Origin: Nocardioides immobilis
GTDB taxonomy: Bacteria > Actinomycetota > Actinomycetes > Propionibacteriales > Nocardioidaceae
NCBI RefSeq assembly: GCF_003515065.1
Contig: NZ_QXGH01000015.1
Coordinates: 159,135-223,134 of the forward strand
Length of the DNA: 64,000 bases
Direction of reading: 5' to 3'
Made by a program: the position numbers and the translations under genes. Shown here piece after piece: positions 27,260 through 34,589 of the stretch. Within the stretch, counting starts at the first letter, position 1, and every line of letters starts with the position of its first letter. A model generated the notes under the pieces. It was not told the DNA's origin. It searched no databases and saw nothing but the letters and a program-made list of their open reading frames with translations.

Positions 27260-28495
27260 GTGGCCGACACCACGGGGCAGCGTCAGATCGCCGCCGGCAC
27301 CACGATCATCGGTCTGGCGGCGTTCGTGCTGCTCGCCACCTGGCTGGTGCCGTGGCACCCGGTCCCGGGCGGCGCTCCGGATCCGGTCGCGACCGACTCG
27401 GTCTTCACCGCCGAGCAGGTCCGACGCGCCGAGGACTACGCCCGGTGGGCGCGGGTGTGGGGCTGGAGCTCGCTGGCGGTCTCGCTCGCCGTGGCGTGCT
27501 GGCTCGGGTTCGGCTCGTGGGGACGCCGGCTGGTCGACCGGACGTCCGGGCCCCCGTGGTGGGTGCGGGTGATCCTCGTCGTGGCGGCGCTGGTCCTGAT
27601 CGGCAGGCTGGTGACGCTGCCGTTCGCAGTCGCGCAACGACGGCTGCAGCTCGACGTGGGCCTCAGCACGGCGTCGTGGTCGACGTGGGTCTACGACCTC
27701 GTCAAGGGCGAGCTGGTCGACATCGTGACCACCTCGATCGCGGTCGTCGCCCTGATCGGGATCGCTCGTCGGTGGTCGCGCGCCTGGCCGGCCGTGGCCG
27801 GGGGAGTGCTGGCGTGCTTCGTCGTCGCCGGCTCGTTCGTCTACCCGCTGCTGGTCGAGCCGCTCTTCAACTCCTTCACCCCGCTCGAGGACGGCTCGCT
27901 GCGGACCCAGATCCTCCAGCTCGCGGACGAGGAGGGGGTCGAGGTCGACGAGGTGCTGGTCGCCGACGCGTCCCGTCGTACGACGACGCTCAACGCCTAT
28001 GTGTCGGGCTTCGGGGGCACCCGCCGGGTGGTCGTCTACGACACTCTCGTCGACGACCTCTCGGAGGAGCAGGCACTGTCGGTCGTCGCCCACGAGCTGG
28101 CGCACGCCCGCCATGACGACGTGCTGATCGGCACGTCGCTGGGTGCTGCCGGCGCGCTGGTGGGCGTCGGCCTCCTCGGGCTGCTGGCGGGGTACGCGGA
28201 ACGGCGCGGCCGGCCGCGGACGAGCGAGGTGGGCGCGGTGCCGATGATCCTCGCCCTCACAGCCCTCGCCACGGTCCTGGCGAGCCCGATCCAGAACGGC
28301 ATCAGCCGGCAGATCGAGACCCGTGCCGATGTCGACGCGCTGGAGGCCACGAACGCTCCGCACCCGTTCGTCGCGCTCCAGCGGCGCCTCGCCGTCAAGT
28401 CCCTCGCCGACCCGACGCCGCCCGCGTGGTCGCAGTGGTGGTTCGGCTCGCACCCGACCGTGCTCGAGCGGATCGCGATCGCCCGGCAGGAGTGA
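27260..28495 (+). CDS. M48 family (Ste24/HtpX-like) integral membrane metalloprotease
   Basis: The 411-residue protein has an N-terminal membrane helix region, further helices around 105-200, and an M48 catalytic domain. The zinc motif HELAH is at 278-282 and the third ligand region is QIETRADVDAL. The N-terminal layout with a CAAX-prenyl-protease-like segment (VYPLLVEPLFNSFTPLEDGSL) matches the Ste24 branch rather than HtpX. It likely degrades membrane or exported proteins. GTG 27260 lies one base after the upstream stop, so the three genes from 25059 form one operon, ending at the strong hairpin at 28505. Confidence 0.9.
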   Translation: MADTTGQRQIAAGTTIIGLAAFVLLATWLVPWHPVPGGAPDPVATDSVFTAEQVRRAEDYARWARVWGWSSLAVSLAVACWLGFGSWGRRLVDRTSGPPWWVRVILVVAALVLIGRLVTLPFAVAQRRLQLDVGLSTASWSTWVYDLVKGELVDIVTTSIAVVALIGIARRWSRAWPAVAGGVLACFVVAGSFVYPLLVEPLFNSFTPLEDGSLRTQILQLADEEGVEVDEVLVADASRRTTTLNAYVSGFGGTRRVVVYDTLVDDLSEEQALSVVAHELAHARHDDVLIGTSLGAAGALVGVGLLGLLAGYAERRGRPRTSEVGAVPMILALTALATVLASPIQNGISRQIETRADVDALEATNAPHPFVALQRRLAVKSLADPTPPAWSQWWFGSHPTVLERIAIARQE

Positions 28496-28504
28496 GCAAG
28501 AATT

Positions 28505-28544
28505 GCCGAAGGCCGCACGTCCCCCCGGGCGTGCGGCCTTCGGC
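28505..28544. terminator. Perfect 15-base hairpin, bidirectional terminator
   Basis: GCCGAAGGCCGCACG (28505-28519) pairs perfectly with CGTGCGGCCTTCGGC (28530-28544) around a ten-base C/G loop. It separates the convergent M48 protease and flp genes. A shorter, near-identical hairpin follows the second flp copy. Confidence 0.85.
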
Positions 28545-28560
28545 CGTTCGTGGTGTCAGG

Positions 28561-28734
28561 TCAGAGCTGGCCGCCGACGGTGTTGAAGAGCGCGCTGAGC
28601 TGGGTGCCGAAGAAGGTGGCACCAACGGCCATGACGACCGCGATCAGGGCGACCAGGAGGCCGTACTCGACTGCGGACGCGCCCCGGTCCTCGTCGCGGT
28701 GGGCGTTGAGCAGGATCTGGAGGTACTGGATCAT
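28561..28734 (-). CDS. flp: Flp-type pilin (copy 1)
   Basis: This 57-residue Flp pilin is the Tad fibre subunit. A short polar leader ends in DRGASAVEYG, where prepilin peptidase would cut after Gly and Glu at position 5 plus Tyr form the Flp motif. One hydrophobic helix follows. ATG 28734 has GGGAG eight bases upstream. The protein is identical to copy 2 (29146-29319); the two coding sequences differ at two synonymous positions. Confidence 0.92.
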   Translation of the reverse strand: MIQYLQILLNAHRDEDRGASAVEYGLLVALIAVVMAVGATFFGTQLSALFNTVGGQL

Positions 28735-28806
28735 CGGAGTTCTCCCTGTGGTGTGGATGAGATCTGGTGCTCGCCGGCCCATCCGACTGCGGTGATCTCG
28801 AGGTTT

Positions 28807-28832
28807 GGTCCCCGGGGTGGGTTCCCCCGATG
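28807..28832 (-). promoter_or_regulatory. Conserved element upstream of flp copy 1
   Basis: On the minus strand this reads CATCGGGGGAACCC followed by ACCCCGGGGACC. A matching block lies at 29349-29372 upstream of copy 2 (TCATCGGGGGAAACCCCCGGGG). Conservation while the sequence closer to the genes diverges suggests a promoter or regulator site kept in both copies. Confidence 0.45.
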
Positions 28833-28901
28833 CGACAAGTCTTCCCGTTCGCAGCGTCCGTGGGATCGGCACTTCGTCCGGACCGGGATGGTCCCGATTG
28901 A

Positions 28902-29054
28902 CTAGAACACGTTGGCGTACAGGTTGGAGACCAGGCCGCCGAAGACGGTGATCATCCCGACGATGACCAGCACGATCGCCGAGATGAGGATCCCGTACTC
29001 GACCGCTGAGCCCCCGTCCTCCGGACGGGTCGGGCGGCAGGTGCGCTGGTGCAT
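28902..29054 (-). CDS. Flp-type pilin, divergent short paralog
   Basis: This 50-residue pilin carries GGSAVEYG as the processing site after a basic 16-residue leader, then the helix ILISAIVLVIVGMITVFGGLV. It differs strongly from the two flp copies that flank it. ATG 29054 has GGAGG six bases upstream. It may be a minor pilin or an alternative fibre subunit. Confidence 0.85.
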   Translation of the reverse strand: MHQRTCRPTRPEDGGSAVEYGILISAIVLVIVGMITVFGGLVSNLYANVF

Positions 29055-29091
29055 CGGTGGCCTCCGGGAAGCTGAGCTGGTGCTGCAACTG

Positions 29092-29127
29092 CGAAGGCCG
29101 CACGCCCGGGTGGACGTGCGGCCTTCG
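29092..29127. terminator. 13-base hairpin terminator after flp copy 2
   Basis: CGAAGGCCGCACG (29092-29104) pairs with CGTGCGGCCTTCG (29115-29127). It nearly repeats the hairpin at 28505-28544, so the duplicated unit includes the terminator. It would limit read-through from flp copy 2 into the short paralog. Confidence 0.8.
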
Positions 29128-29145
29128 GCGTTGGTCGAGCTCAGG

Positions 29146-29319
29146 TCAGAGCTGGCCGCCGACGGTGTTGAAGAGCGCGCTGAGCTGGGTGCCGAAGAAG
29201 GTGGCACCAACGGCCATGACGACCGCGATCAGGGCGACCAGGAGGCCGTACTCGACGGCGGACGCGCCCCGGTCCTCGTCGCGGTGGGCGTTGAGCAGGA
29301 TCTGCAGGTACTGGATCAT
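29146..29319 (-). CDS. flp: Flp-type pilin (copy 2)
   Basis: The 57-residue protein is identical to the copy at 28561-28734, with the same GASAVEYG processing site and hydrophobic helix. Only two bases differ over 174 coding positions, both synonymous. ATG 29319 has GGGAG eight bases upstream. It is separated from the response-regulator gene by about 170 bases that hold a conserved upstream element and a palindrome, so it probably has its own strong promoter. Confidence 0.92.
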   Translation of the reverse strand: MIQYLQILLNAHRDEDRGASAVEYGLLVALIAVVMAVGATFFGTQLSALFNTVGGQL

Positions 29320-29348
29320 CGAAGTTCTCCCTCAAGTTGCTGAAACGG

Positions 29349-29372
29349 TGTCCCCGGGGGTTTCCCCCGATG
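29349..29372 (-). promoter_or_regulatory. Conserved element upstream of flp copy 2
   Basis: On the minus strand this reads CATCGGGGGAAACCCCCGGG, including the palindrome GGGGGAAACCCCC. It matches the block upstream of copy 1 (28807-28832). Confidence 0.45.
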
Positions 29373-29428
29373 ACCAGAATCCTGCCGCGGGAGGGCACCG
29401 CTGCGGATCGGGAGTTCGACTCGATGGT

Positions 29429-29448
29429 GGTAGTCCCTTAGGACTACC
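29429..29448. promoter_or_regulatory. Perfect palindrome between flp copy 2 and the NarL-type regulator
   Basis: GGTAGTCC (29429-29436), CTTA, GGACTACC (29441-29448) is an 8-base perfect inverted repeat. NarL/FixJ-type regulators bind short inverted repeats, and one is encoded 41 bases away, so this is a candidate operator for pilin control. Confidence 0.45.
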
Positions 29449-29452
29449 TGGC

Positions 29453-29482
29453 GGGTCTCGACGGGCGCGACCCGCAAGACCC
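29453..29482 (-). terminator. Possible terminator after the response regulator
   Basis: GGGTCT (29453-29458) pairs with AGACCC (29477-29482), with an inner GGG/CCC pairing. It lies a few bases after the regulator stop codon. There is no T-run. Confidence 0.35.
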
Positions 29483-29488
29483 GAGGGG

Positions 29489-30142
29489 TTATCGGGCCGA
29501 CGGCTGCACCGTCGAGAGCAGACCGATCCGCATGGCCGTGACCAGTGCCTGGGCGCGGTTGGCAGCGCCGAGCTTCTGGTAGATCCGGGCGATGTGGGAC
29601 TTGGTCGTGGACTCGGACAGGTAGAGCTTCGCTCCGATGGCAGCTGCGTTGAGTCCCTCGGCCAGCAGGAGGAGCACGTCGTGCTCCCGTTCGGTCAGAG
29701 CCGTCACCTCACCGGAACGGCGACGCATCATCGCCCCGACCAGACCGGCGCACACGAACGCCTTCGGCGACACCGCGGCATGGCGGGCCGCCTTGATCAC
29801 CTCGGTGGCGGGAGCGTCCTTGCCGACGAAGCCGGAGGCGCCGGCCTGCATCGCCGCGAATATCTGGTCGTCACCGGAGTGCATCGTCAGGACGATGAGG
29901 CCGGTCGTGTCGCTCTTCTTGCGGATCGTCCGCACGATGTCGAGACCGGTGCCGTCCTGGAGCTGCAGGTCGGCGACCACGACCATGGGCTGGAGGCTGT
30001 CGTACGCCGCGATCGCCTCGGACACGCTCCCCGCGGTGCCGAGGACCGTCATGTCGGGCTCGAGGTCGAGCACGGCGCCGAGACCGCTGCGGATCAGCTC
30101 GTGGTCATCGACCAGCAGGATGGTGATGTTGTCGCTCGTCAT
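29489..30142 (-). CDS. NarL/FixJ-family response regulator of the Tad locus
   Basis: The 217-residue regulator has a receiver domain (about 6-120) with Asp13-Asp14, phospho-acceptor Asp58 (VVVADLQLQDG), Thr86 and Lys108 (VGKDAP). A LuxR-type helix-turn-helix follows (about 150-210; LTEREHDVLLLLAEGLNAAAIG, STTKSHIARIYQKL). ATG 30142 overlaps the histidine kinase stop (ATGA). Position between the Tad assembly genes and the pilins suggests that it controls pilin expression (inference). Confidence 0.9.
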   Translation of the reverse strand: MTSDNITILLVDDHELIRSGLGAVLDLEPDMTVLGTAGSVSEAIAAYDSLQPMVVVADLQLQDGTGLDIVRTIRKKSDTTGLIVLTMHSGDDQIFAAMQAGASGFVGKDAPATEVIKAARHAAVSPKAFVCAGLVGAMMRRRSGEVTALTEREHDVLLLLAEGLNAAAIGAKLYLSESTTKSHIARIYQKLGAANRAQALVTAMRIGLLSTVQPSAR

Positions 30143-31725
30143 CGGGTCTCCAAGCTCTGAGTCTGTTCTTGGTGGTGACCGTGGCCGCCGGGGGCGCGGA
30201 GCACGACCGAGACAGTGAGTCCGCGACTTGCATTGTCGCGCACTGTCAGCTGCGCTCCGATCAGTTTCGCGCGCTCGCGCATGATCTTCAGTCCGTGGGA
30301 GTCGGCGCGCCCGCCCTGCATCCCCACGCCGTCGTCGGCGATGGTGATCCGGGCTTCGGGGGCGTAGACCTGGCATCGTACGTCGATCGCGGTGGCGCGG
30401 GCGTGCTTGACCGCGTTGTTCAGAGCTTCCTGGGCGATCCGGAACAGCTCGGCCTCGATCTCGGGGCGGAGGCGGGCGGGCTGCTCGTCGAGCCGCACCC
30501 GGATCGGGATCGCGGACGCTTCGGAGAGGTGGCGGGCGACCGCGCTGATCGCGGCGCCGAGGCTCTCGTTCTCGCCGATGCTGGTGCGCAGGTTCATCAC
30601 CGAGCGCCGGACCTCGGCGACCACCTTGGTCACCCGCTCGCGCAGCATCGCGAACTGCTTGGCCTGCTGCTCGTCGGCCGGCCGGGCGGCCAGGGCGTCG
30701 ACGAGGTAGCCGAGCGACGCGATGTCCTGCGCAACCCCGTCGTGCATCTCCCGGGCGAGCCGCTGCCGCTCGTCGGCGCTGGCGACGTCGCGGAAGTGGG
30801 AGAACAGCAGGGCGGTGTCGAACTTCACCGCGCTCGGCGCCAGCGCCGTCCTCAGGTCCTCGAACGGCGGTTCGGCGACCTTGATGGCGTCCCTCCCCGG
30901 ACGGAGCCCGGCGACGATCGCGGAGTCACCGGCGGCGAAGGCGAACCCCTGACCCGCGGTGACCGGTTCGCCCCGGGCCCAGGCGTCGATCGCCAGCTTC
31001 TCGCAGGCGTCCGCGTCGCTCGGCTCCAGGTCGGCGCTGGACGCCACGGGCGTCAGGGCATCGCCGCGTGGCACGTAGACCGCGAGCGCGCGGCTCGGGA
31101 TGTGGTCCCCGACCACGCCCAGCATCTCGCCCCCGATCGCCGAGACGTCGAGTCCGGAGCTGAGGTTGCCGGACAGCTCGATCAGCTGCTTGATCAGGTG
31201 CTGGGCGTCACGGTACGGCGACAGCGGGTCGAGCGACGCGCGCCACCGCTGCTCCGACGCGAAGGTGACGCTGGCGACCAGGCTCAGCCCGACCCCGGCC
31301 ATCGACCAGGTGAAGATCGAGACTCCCCACTCCGCCCAGTCCGTCCCCTCACCCCGCCCGTGCCACATCAGACCGATGGAGACGACGGACACGAGCTGGA
31401 AGGCGACCGCCCGCACCATCGTGCGCAGCCCGACCGCCGCCGTCGCATAGAGCGGCGGCACGACCAGGGCGGCCAGGATCGCCGGCGAGTCCTGCATGCC
31501 CAGGGCGCAGACGACTCCGACCGCCGCCGCTTCGACTGCCGGCGTCAGCGTCAGCTCCAGGTCGCGCTTGGTGACGGTCGCGACCTGGTAGAGCCACAGC
31601 ACGGCCAGCGTCAACAGCGCGAAGAGGGCCCCCGGCTTGTGGTACCACAACGAGGGCGCGCCGATCGCCAGCAGCGCGAACAAACGGGCCGCTGCGACGA
31701 CGGCGAACGACTGTCCGGTGGGCAT
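30139..31725 (-). CDS. Sensor histidine kinase (HisKA_3 type) of the Tad locus
   Basis: This 528-residue kinase has five to six N-terminal helices (about 8-155), a GAF-like region (about 180-310), a HisKA_3 dimerisation domain with phospho-acceptor His328 (LAREMHDGVAQD) and an HATPase_c domain (EALNNAVKHA, DDGVGM). It pairs with the downstream NarL-type regulator. ATG 31725 has AGGAG just upstream and lies 25 bases after tadC, so it belongs to the pilus operon. The stimulus is unknown. Confidence 0.9.
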   Translation of the reverse strand: MPTGQSFAVVAAARLFALLAIGAPSLWYHKPGALFALLTLAVLWLYQVATVTKRDLELTLTPAVEAAAVGVVCALGMQDSPAILAALVVPPLYATAAVGLRTMVRAVAFQLVSVVSIGLMWHGRGEGTDWAEWGVSIFTWSMAGVGLSLVASVTFASEQRWRASLDPLSPYRDAQHLIKQLIELSGNLSSGLDVSAIGGEMLGVVGDHIPSRALAVYVPRGDALTPVASSADLEPSDADACEKLAIDAWARGEPVTAGQGFAFAAGDSAIVAGLRPGRDAIKVAEPPFEDLRTALAPSAVKFDTALLFSHFRDVASADERQRLAREMHDGVAQDIASLGYLVDALAARPADEQQAKQFAMLRERVTKVVAEVRRSVMNLRTSIGENESLGAAISAVARHLSEASAIPIRVRLDEQPARLRPEIEAELFRIAQEALNNAVKHARATAIDVRCQVYAPEARITIADDGVGMQGGRADSHGLKIMRERAKLIGAQLTVRDNASRGLTVSVVLRAPGGHGHHQEQTQSLETR

Positions 31726-31749
31726 GTCTCCTGTGATCTGTTGGGCCTC

Positions 31750-32673
31750 TCAGCTGCCGCCGAATTGCCTGATCACACTAATGATCGCAGGTCCCAGGAC
31801 TACCGTCATCAAACACGGCAGAACGCAGAGGATCAGCGGAACCATGATCTTCACCGGCACCTGCTGTGCCTTCTTCTCTGCGTACTGCCGCCGCTTGATC
31901 CGCATCTCGCCGGACTGGACGCGGAGGACCTGGGCGATCGAGATGCCGAACGAGTCGGCCTGCACCATCGAGCCGACGAAGGTCTTCAGGTCGTCGACGT
32001 TGGTCCGGTCCGACAGGCCCCGCAGCGAGTCCGCGCGGCCCTTGCCGAGCTGCATCTCCCGGAGCACCCGCGAGAACTCCTCGGCGAGGGGACCGCCGGT
32101 GTTGCGGGCCACCTGTTGCACCGCGGCGTCGAAGCCGAGACCGGCTTCCACGCTGATGGTCAGCAGATCGACGGCGTCGGCCAGGGTGCGACGGACCTCC
32201 TCGGACCGGTCGTAGGCCTTCTGGTACAGGTAGAGGTCCGGTGCGACGAAGCCGATCGCGGCCCCGCCCGCACCCAGCGCGAGGTAGAGGAGCGGGTTGG
32301 CGGCGCTGAGGAGCGCGTAGGCCAGCCCGCAGAGCGCGAGCACCACGGCAGCCATCACCTTGAGCGAGACGATCCGGTCGACGGACATGTCCCGAGGGTT
32401 GCCGGCCAGGTCGAGCTTGTGACGCAACCGCTCGGCCTTGTCGCTTCCGGTCAGCCGCCGTCCCAGCGTGAGCGCACGGGCCTGGAGCGGCTCGAGCACC
32501 CGGTCGGCGAACGACAGCTCGAGCTCCTCGGTCAGCGCGGAGGGGCTCGAGGACATCTGCTCGAGGCTCGCGATCGACCGCTCGAGGCCGGTGCTGGTCT
32601 CAGCCTTCACCAGGGCCAGGCGGAGCAGGACGATCGCCGAGGCGAACAGGACCACTGCAAGGAAAAGGACCAT
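31750..32673 (-). CDS. tadC: Tad pilus inner-membrane platform protein TadC (T2SSF domain)
   Basis: The 307-residue protein has an N-terminal helix, two central helices (about 105-150) and a C-terminal helix around a T2SSF domain (about 165-290; LADAVDLLTISVEAGLGFDAAV). With TadB it forms the platform that the CpaF ATPase drives. It starts two bases after tadB stops, so translation is coupled. Confidence 0.9.
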   Translation of the reverse strand: MVLFLAVVLFASAIVLLRLALVKAETSTGLERSIASLEQMSSSPSALTEELELSFADRVLEPLQARALTLGRRLTGSDKAERLRHKLDLAGNPRDMSVDRIVSLKVMAAVVLALCGLAYALLSAANPLLYLALGAGGAAIGFVAPDLYLYQKAYDRSEEVRRTLADAVDLLTISVEAGLGFDAAVQQVARNTGGPLAEEFSRVLREMQLGKGRADSLRGLSDRTNVDDLKTFVGSMVQADSFGISIAQVLRVQSGEMRIKRRQYAEKKAQQVPVKIMVPLILCVLPCLMTVVLGPAIISVIRQFGGS

Positions 32674-32675
32674 GA

Positions 32676-34589
32676 TCAGATCTCCACCTTCACCATGCGG
32701 CTCATCCAGAAGACTCCGATACAGAGCCAGACGGTCGCACCGATCAGCATCATCAGCCCGAGCCCGGTGTTGAACAGCGGCTCGATGTAGCCGCGGTTCG
32801 TGAAGCTCAGGAAGATCAGGAAGCCGGGCGGCAGGCAGGCCAGGATCATCGCGGAGAGCTTGCCCTCGGCCGCGAGTGCTGCGACCTGTCGACGGAGGTA
32901 CTCGCGCTCGCGCATCGTCGCGGCCACCGTCGTGAGCAGCTCGGCGAGGTTGCCGCCGACCTGGCGCTGGATCCGGATCGCCATCACCACCCAGGCGAAG
33001 TCCTTGCTCTGGAACCGCTCAGCGACTCCGTCGAAGGCGTCCTCGATCTCCAGACCGATCCGGGTCTCCACGAGCACCCGCTTGAACTCCGAGGCGATCG
33101 GCTCCGGCCCCTCGTGGACGACCGTGTCGACGGACTGGGCCAGCGACAGCCCCGCGGACAGCGAACCCGCCATCAGCTGGAGCGTGTCGGGCAGCGAGCT
33201 GTTGAATGCCTTGCGCCGGCGTCCGGCCTTGAAGGACAGGAAGAACCGCGGCAGGAAGAAGCCGAGGATGACGAACAGGATCCCGACAACCAGGCTGCCG
33301 CCGCCGACCAGCAGGCCGAACAGGCCCGACGCGATGACGACCCCGACGTGGAGCAGGAGCCACTCGGACGGCTTGAAGCCGCTCCCGGCAGCCGCCAGGC
33401 GGGCCGCCAGCTTCTGCTCGAGCCCCTTGTTGCGGTCGAGCACGCCGGCTGCGGCGGCCTTGGCCTGGTCGAACATCGGGTCGGACGCGGACTTGGTCTC
33501 CTGCCTGCCCACTCCGGTGCTCGCCGTGTACGCCGTGAGGCGGTCGGCGATGGTCATCGGCTGCTTCCTGGCAGGGACCAGCAGGACGGCAGCGGTCACC
33601 AGCCCGATGCCGAACACCAGGATGCCGGCGTAGAGCGCCCAGTCCGGCAGCTGCCAGGTGTCGTCCGGGTTGACCGGCTGGGTCGACGGACCGGTGTCAC
33701 CGTCCGGCGCGTCCTGGATCTTCGCGAACGCGCTGGCGACCAGGTTGCCGTCCGAGGTCGGCAGCGTGATCGCGACCGTGGCCTCCTCGGCGTTGAAACC
33801 GGCAGGCAGCGGAGCGGTCACCAGGATCTGGTCGGACAGCACCTCCGCCTCGGCTGCGAACGCGTCGGCGAGGGCCGCGCCGGTCGACTCGATCACGGTG
33901 CCCTGGCCGGCTGCGGCCAGGTCGCTGAGCGCGGCAGCGGCCTTCGGCTTGTTCTCCTGGTCGAGCGAGACGACGTCGACCAGTGTCGCCGTGTCCTCGA
34001 TTGCGGCCGTCACCTCGGTGAGGCCGGTGTCGTTGCCGGTGTCAGCGCCGTCCGAGAGGACGAGGACCGAGCGCTGCCCGCCCTCGCCGGCCAGGTCCAC
34101 GGCGGCCAGGATGCCGTCGTACAGCAGGGTGCCCTTGCTGAGCTCGAGGTCGTCGATGACGGCCTCGGCCGCAGCGCGGTCGGTGGTGGGATCGAGAGCG
34201 GTCGACACGTCTCCGTCGAAGGTGACGATCCCGACCAGGACGTCCGCCGGGACGTTGTCGAGGAAGGTCAGCGCGGCTTCCTTCGCAGCCTCGAACCTGC
34301 CGTTGCGCGCCATCGAGTCGCTGGTGTCCATGGCGAGCACGGTGGTGCGCTGGACCGTGGTGTCGGTGCCGGTCGAGGTCGCGGTGGCGTCGAGCGTGTC
34401 GCCGTCGAGCGTGCCGGCAACGGCGTCGAGGTCGACCTCGGCGCCGGAGGGCACGCTCACCAGGATGCGCAGGCCGTTGTCGGCGACCTCGACGTGCGCG
34501 ATCGTCGCGTCGTCCTCCGCCGCCCAGGCGGTCGAGGGCGCGAGTACGACGAGGACCGCGGCGAGCGCCGCCAGAACGACGCGCCTCAT
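32676..34589 (-). CDS. tadB: VWA-domain/TadB fusion (Tad pilus platform protein)
   Basis: This 637-residue protein joins two modules. A signal peptide (1-23) leads to an exported von Willebrand A domain (about 80-265) with an intact metal-binding MIDAS site: D-T-S-D-S (Asp88, Ser90, Ser92), a Thr in KGTLLYDG and Asp in LSDGADTG. After a membrane helix (about 316-338) comes a TadB T2SSF domain (about 465-590; LPDTLQLMAGSLSAGLSLAQSV) with further helices. Classical TadB is about 300 residues and has no VWA part. ATG 34589 overlaps the cpaF stop (ATGA). Confidence 0.9.
   Translation of the reverse strand: MRRVVLAALAAVLVVLAPSTAWAAEDDATIAHVEVADNGLRILVSVPSGAEVDLDAVAGTLDGDTLDATATSTGTDTTVQRTTVLAMDTSDSMARNGRFEAAKEAALTFLDNVPADVLVGIVTFDGDVSTALDPTTDRAAAEAVIDDLELSKGTLLYDGILAAVDLAGEGGQRSVLVLSDGADTGNDTGLTEVTAAIEDTATLVDVVSLDQENKPKAAAALSDLAAAGQGTVIESTGAALADAFAAEAEVLSDQILVTAPLPAGFNAEEATVAITLPTSDGNLVASAFAKIQDAPDGDTGPSTQPVNPDDTWQLPDWALYAGILVFGIGLVTAAVLLVPARKQPMTIADRLTAYTASTGVGRQETKSASDPMFDQAKAAAAGVLDRNKGLEQKLAARLAAAGSGFKPSEWLLLHVGVVIASGLFGLLVGGGSLVVGILFVILGFFLPRFFLSFKAGRRRKAFNSSLPDTLQLMAGSLSAGLSLAQSVDTVVHEGPEPIASEFKRVLVETRIGLEIEDAFDGVAERFQSKDFAWVVMAIRIQRQVGGNLAELLTTVAATMREREYLRRQVAALAAEGKLSAMILACLPPGFLIFLSFTNRGYIEPLFNTGLGLMMLIGATVWLCIGVFWMSRMVKVEI

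Noticed and set aside
30169..32790. Long plus-strand open frame (about 870 codons) opposite the kinase and tadC
   Set aside because: It is a codon-bias shadow: low-complexity Arg/Gly/Asp/Gln-rich, no domain pattern, and the opposite strand encodes clear proteins.
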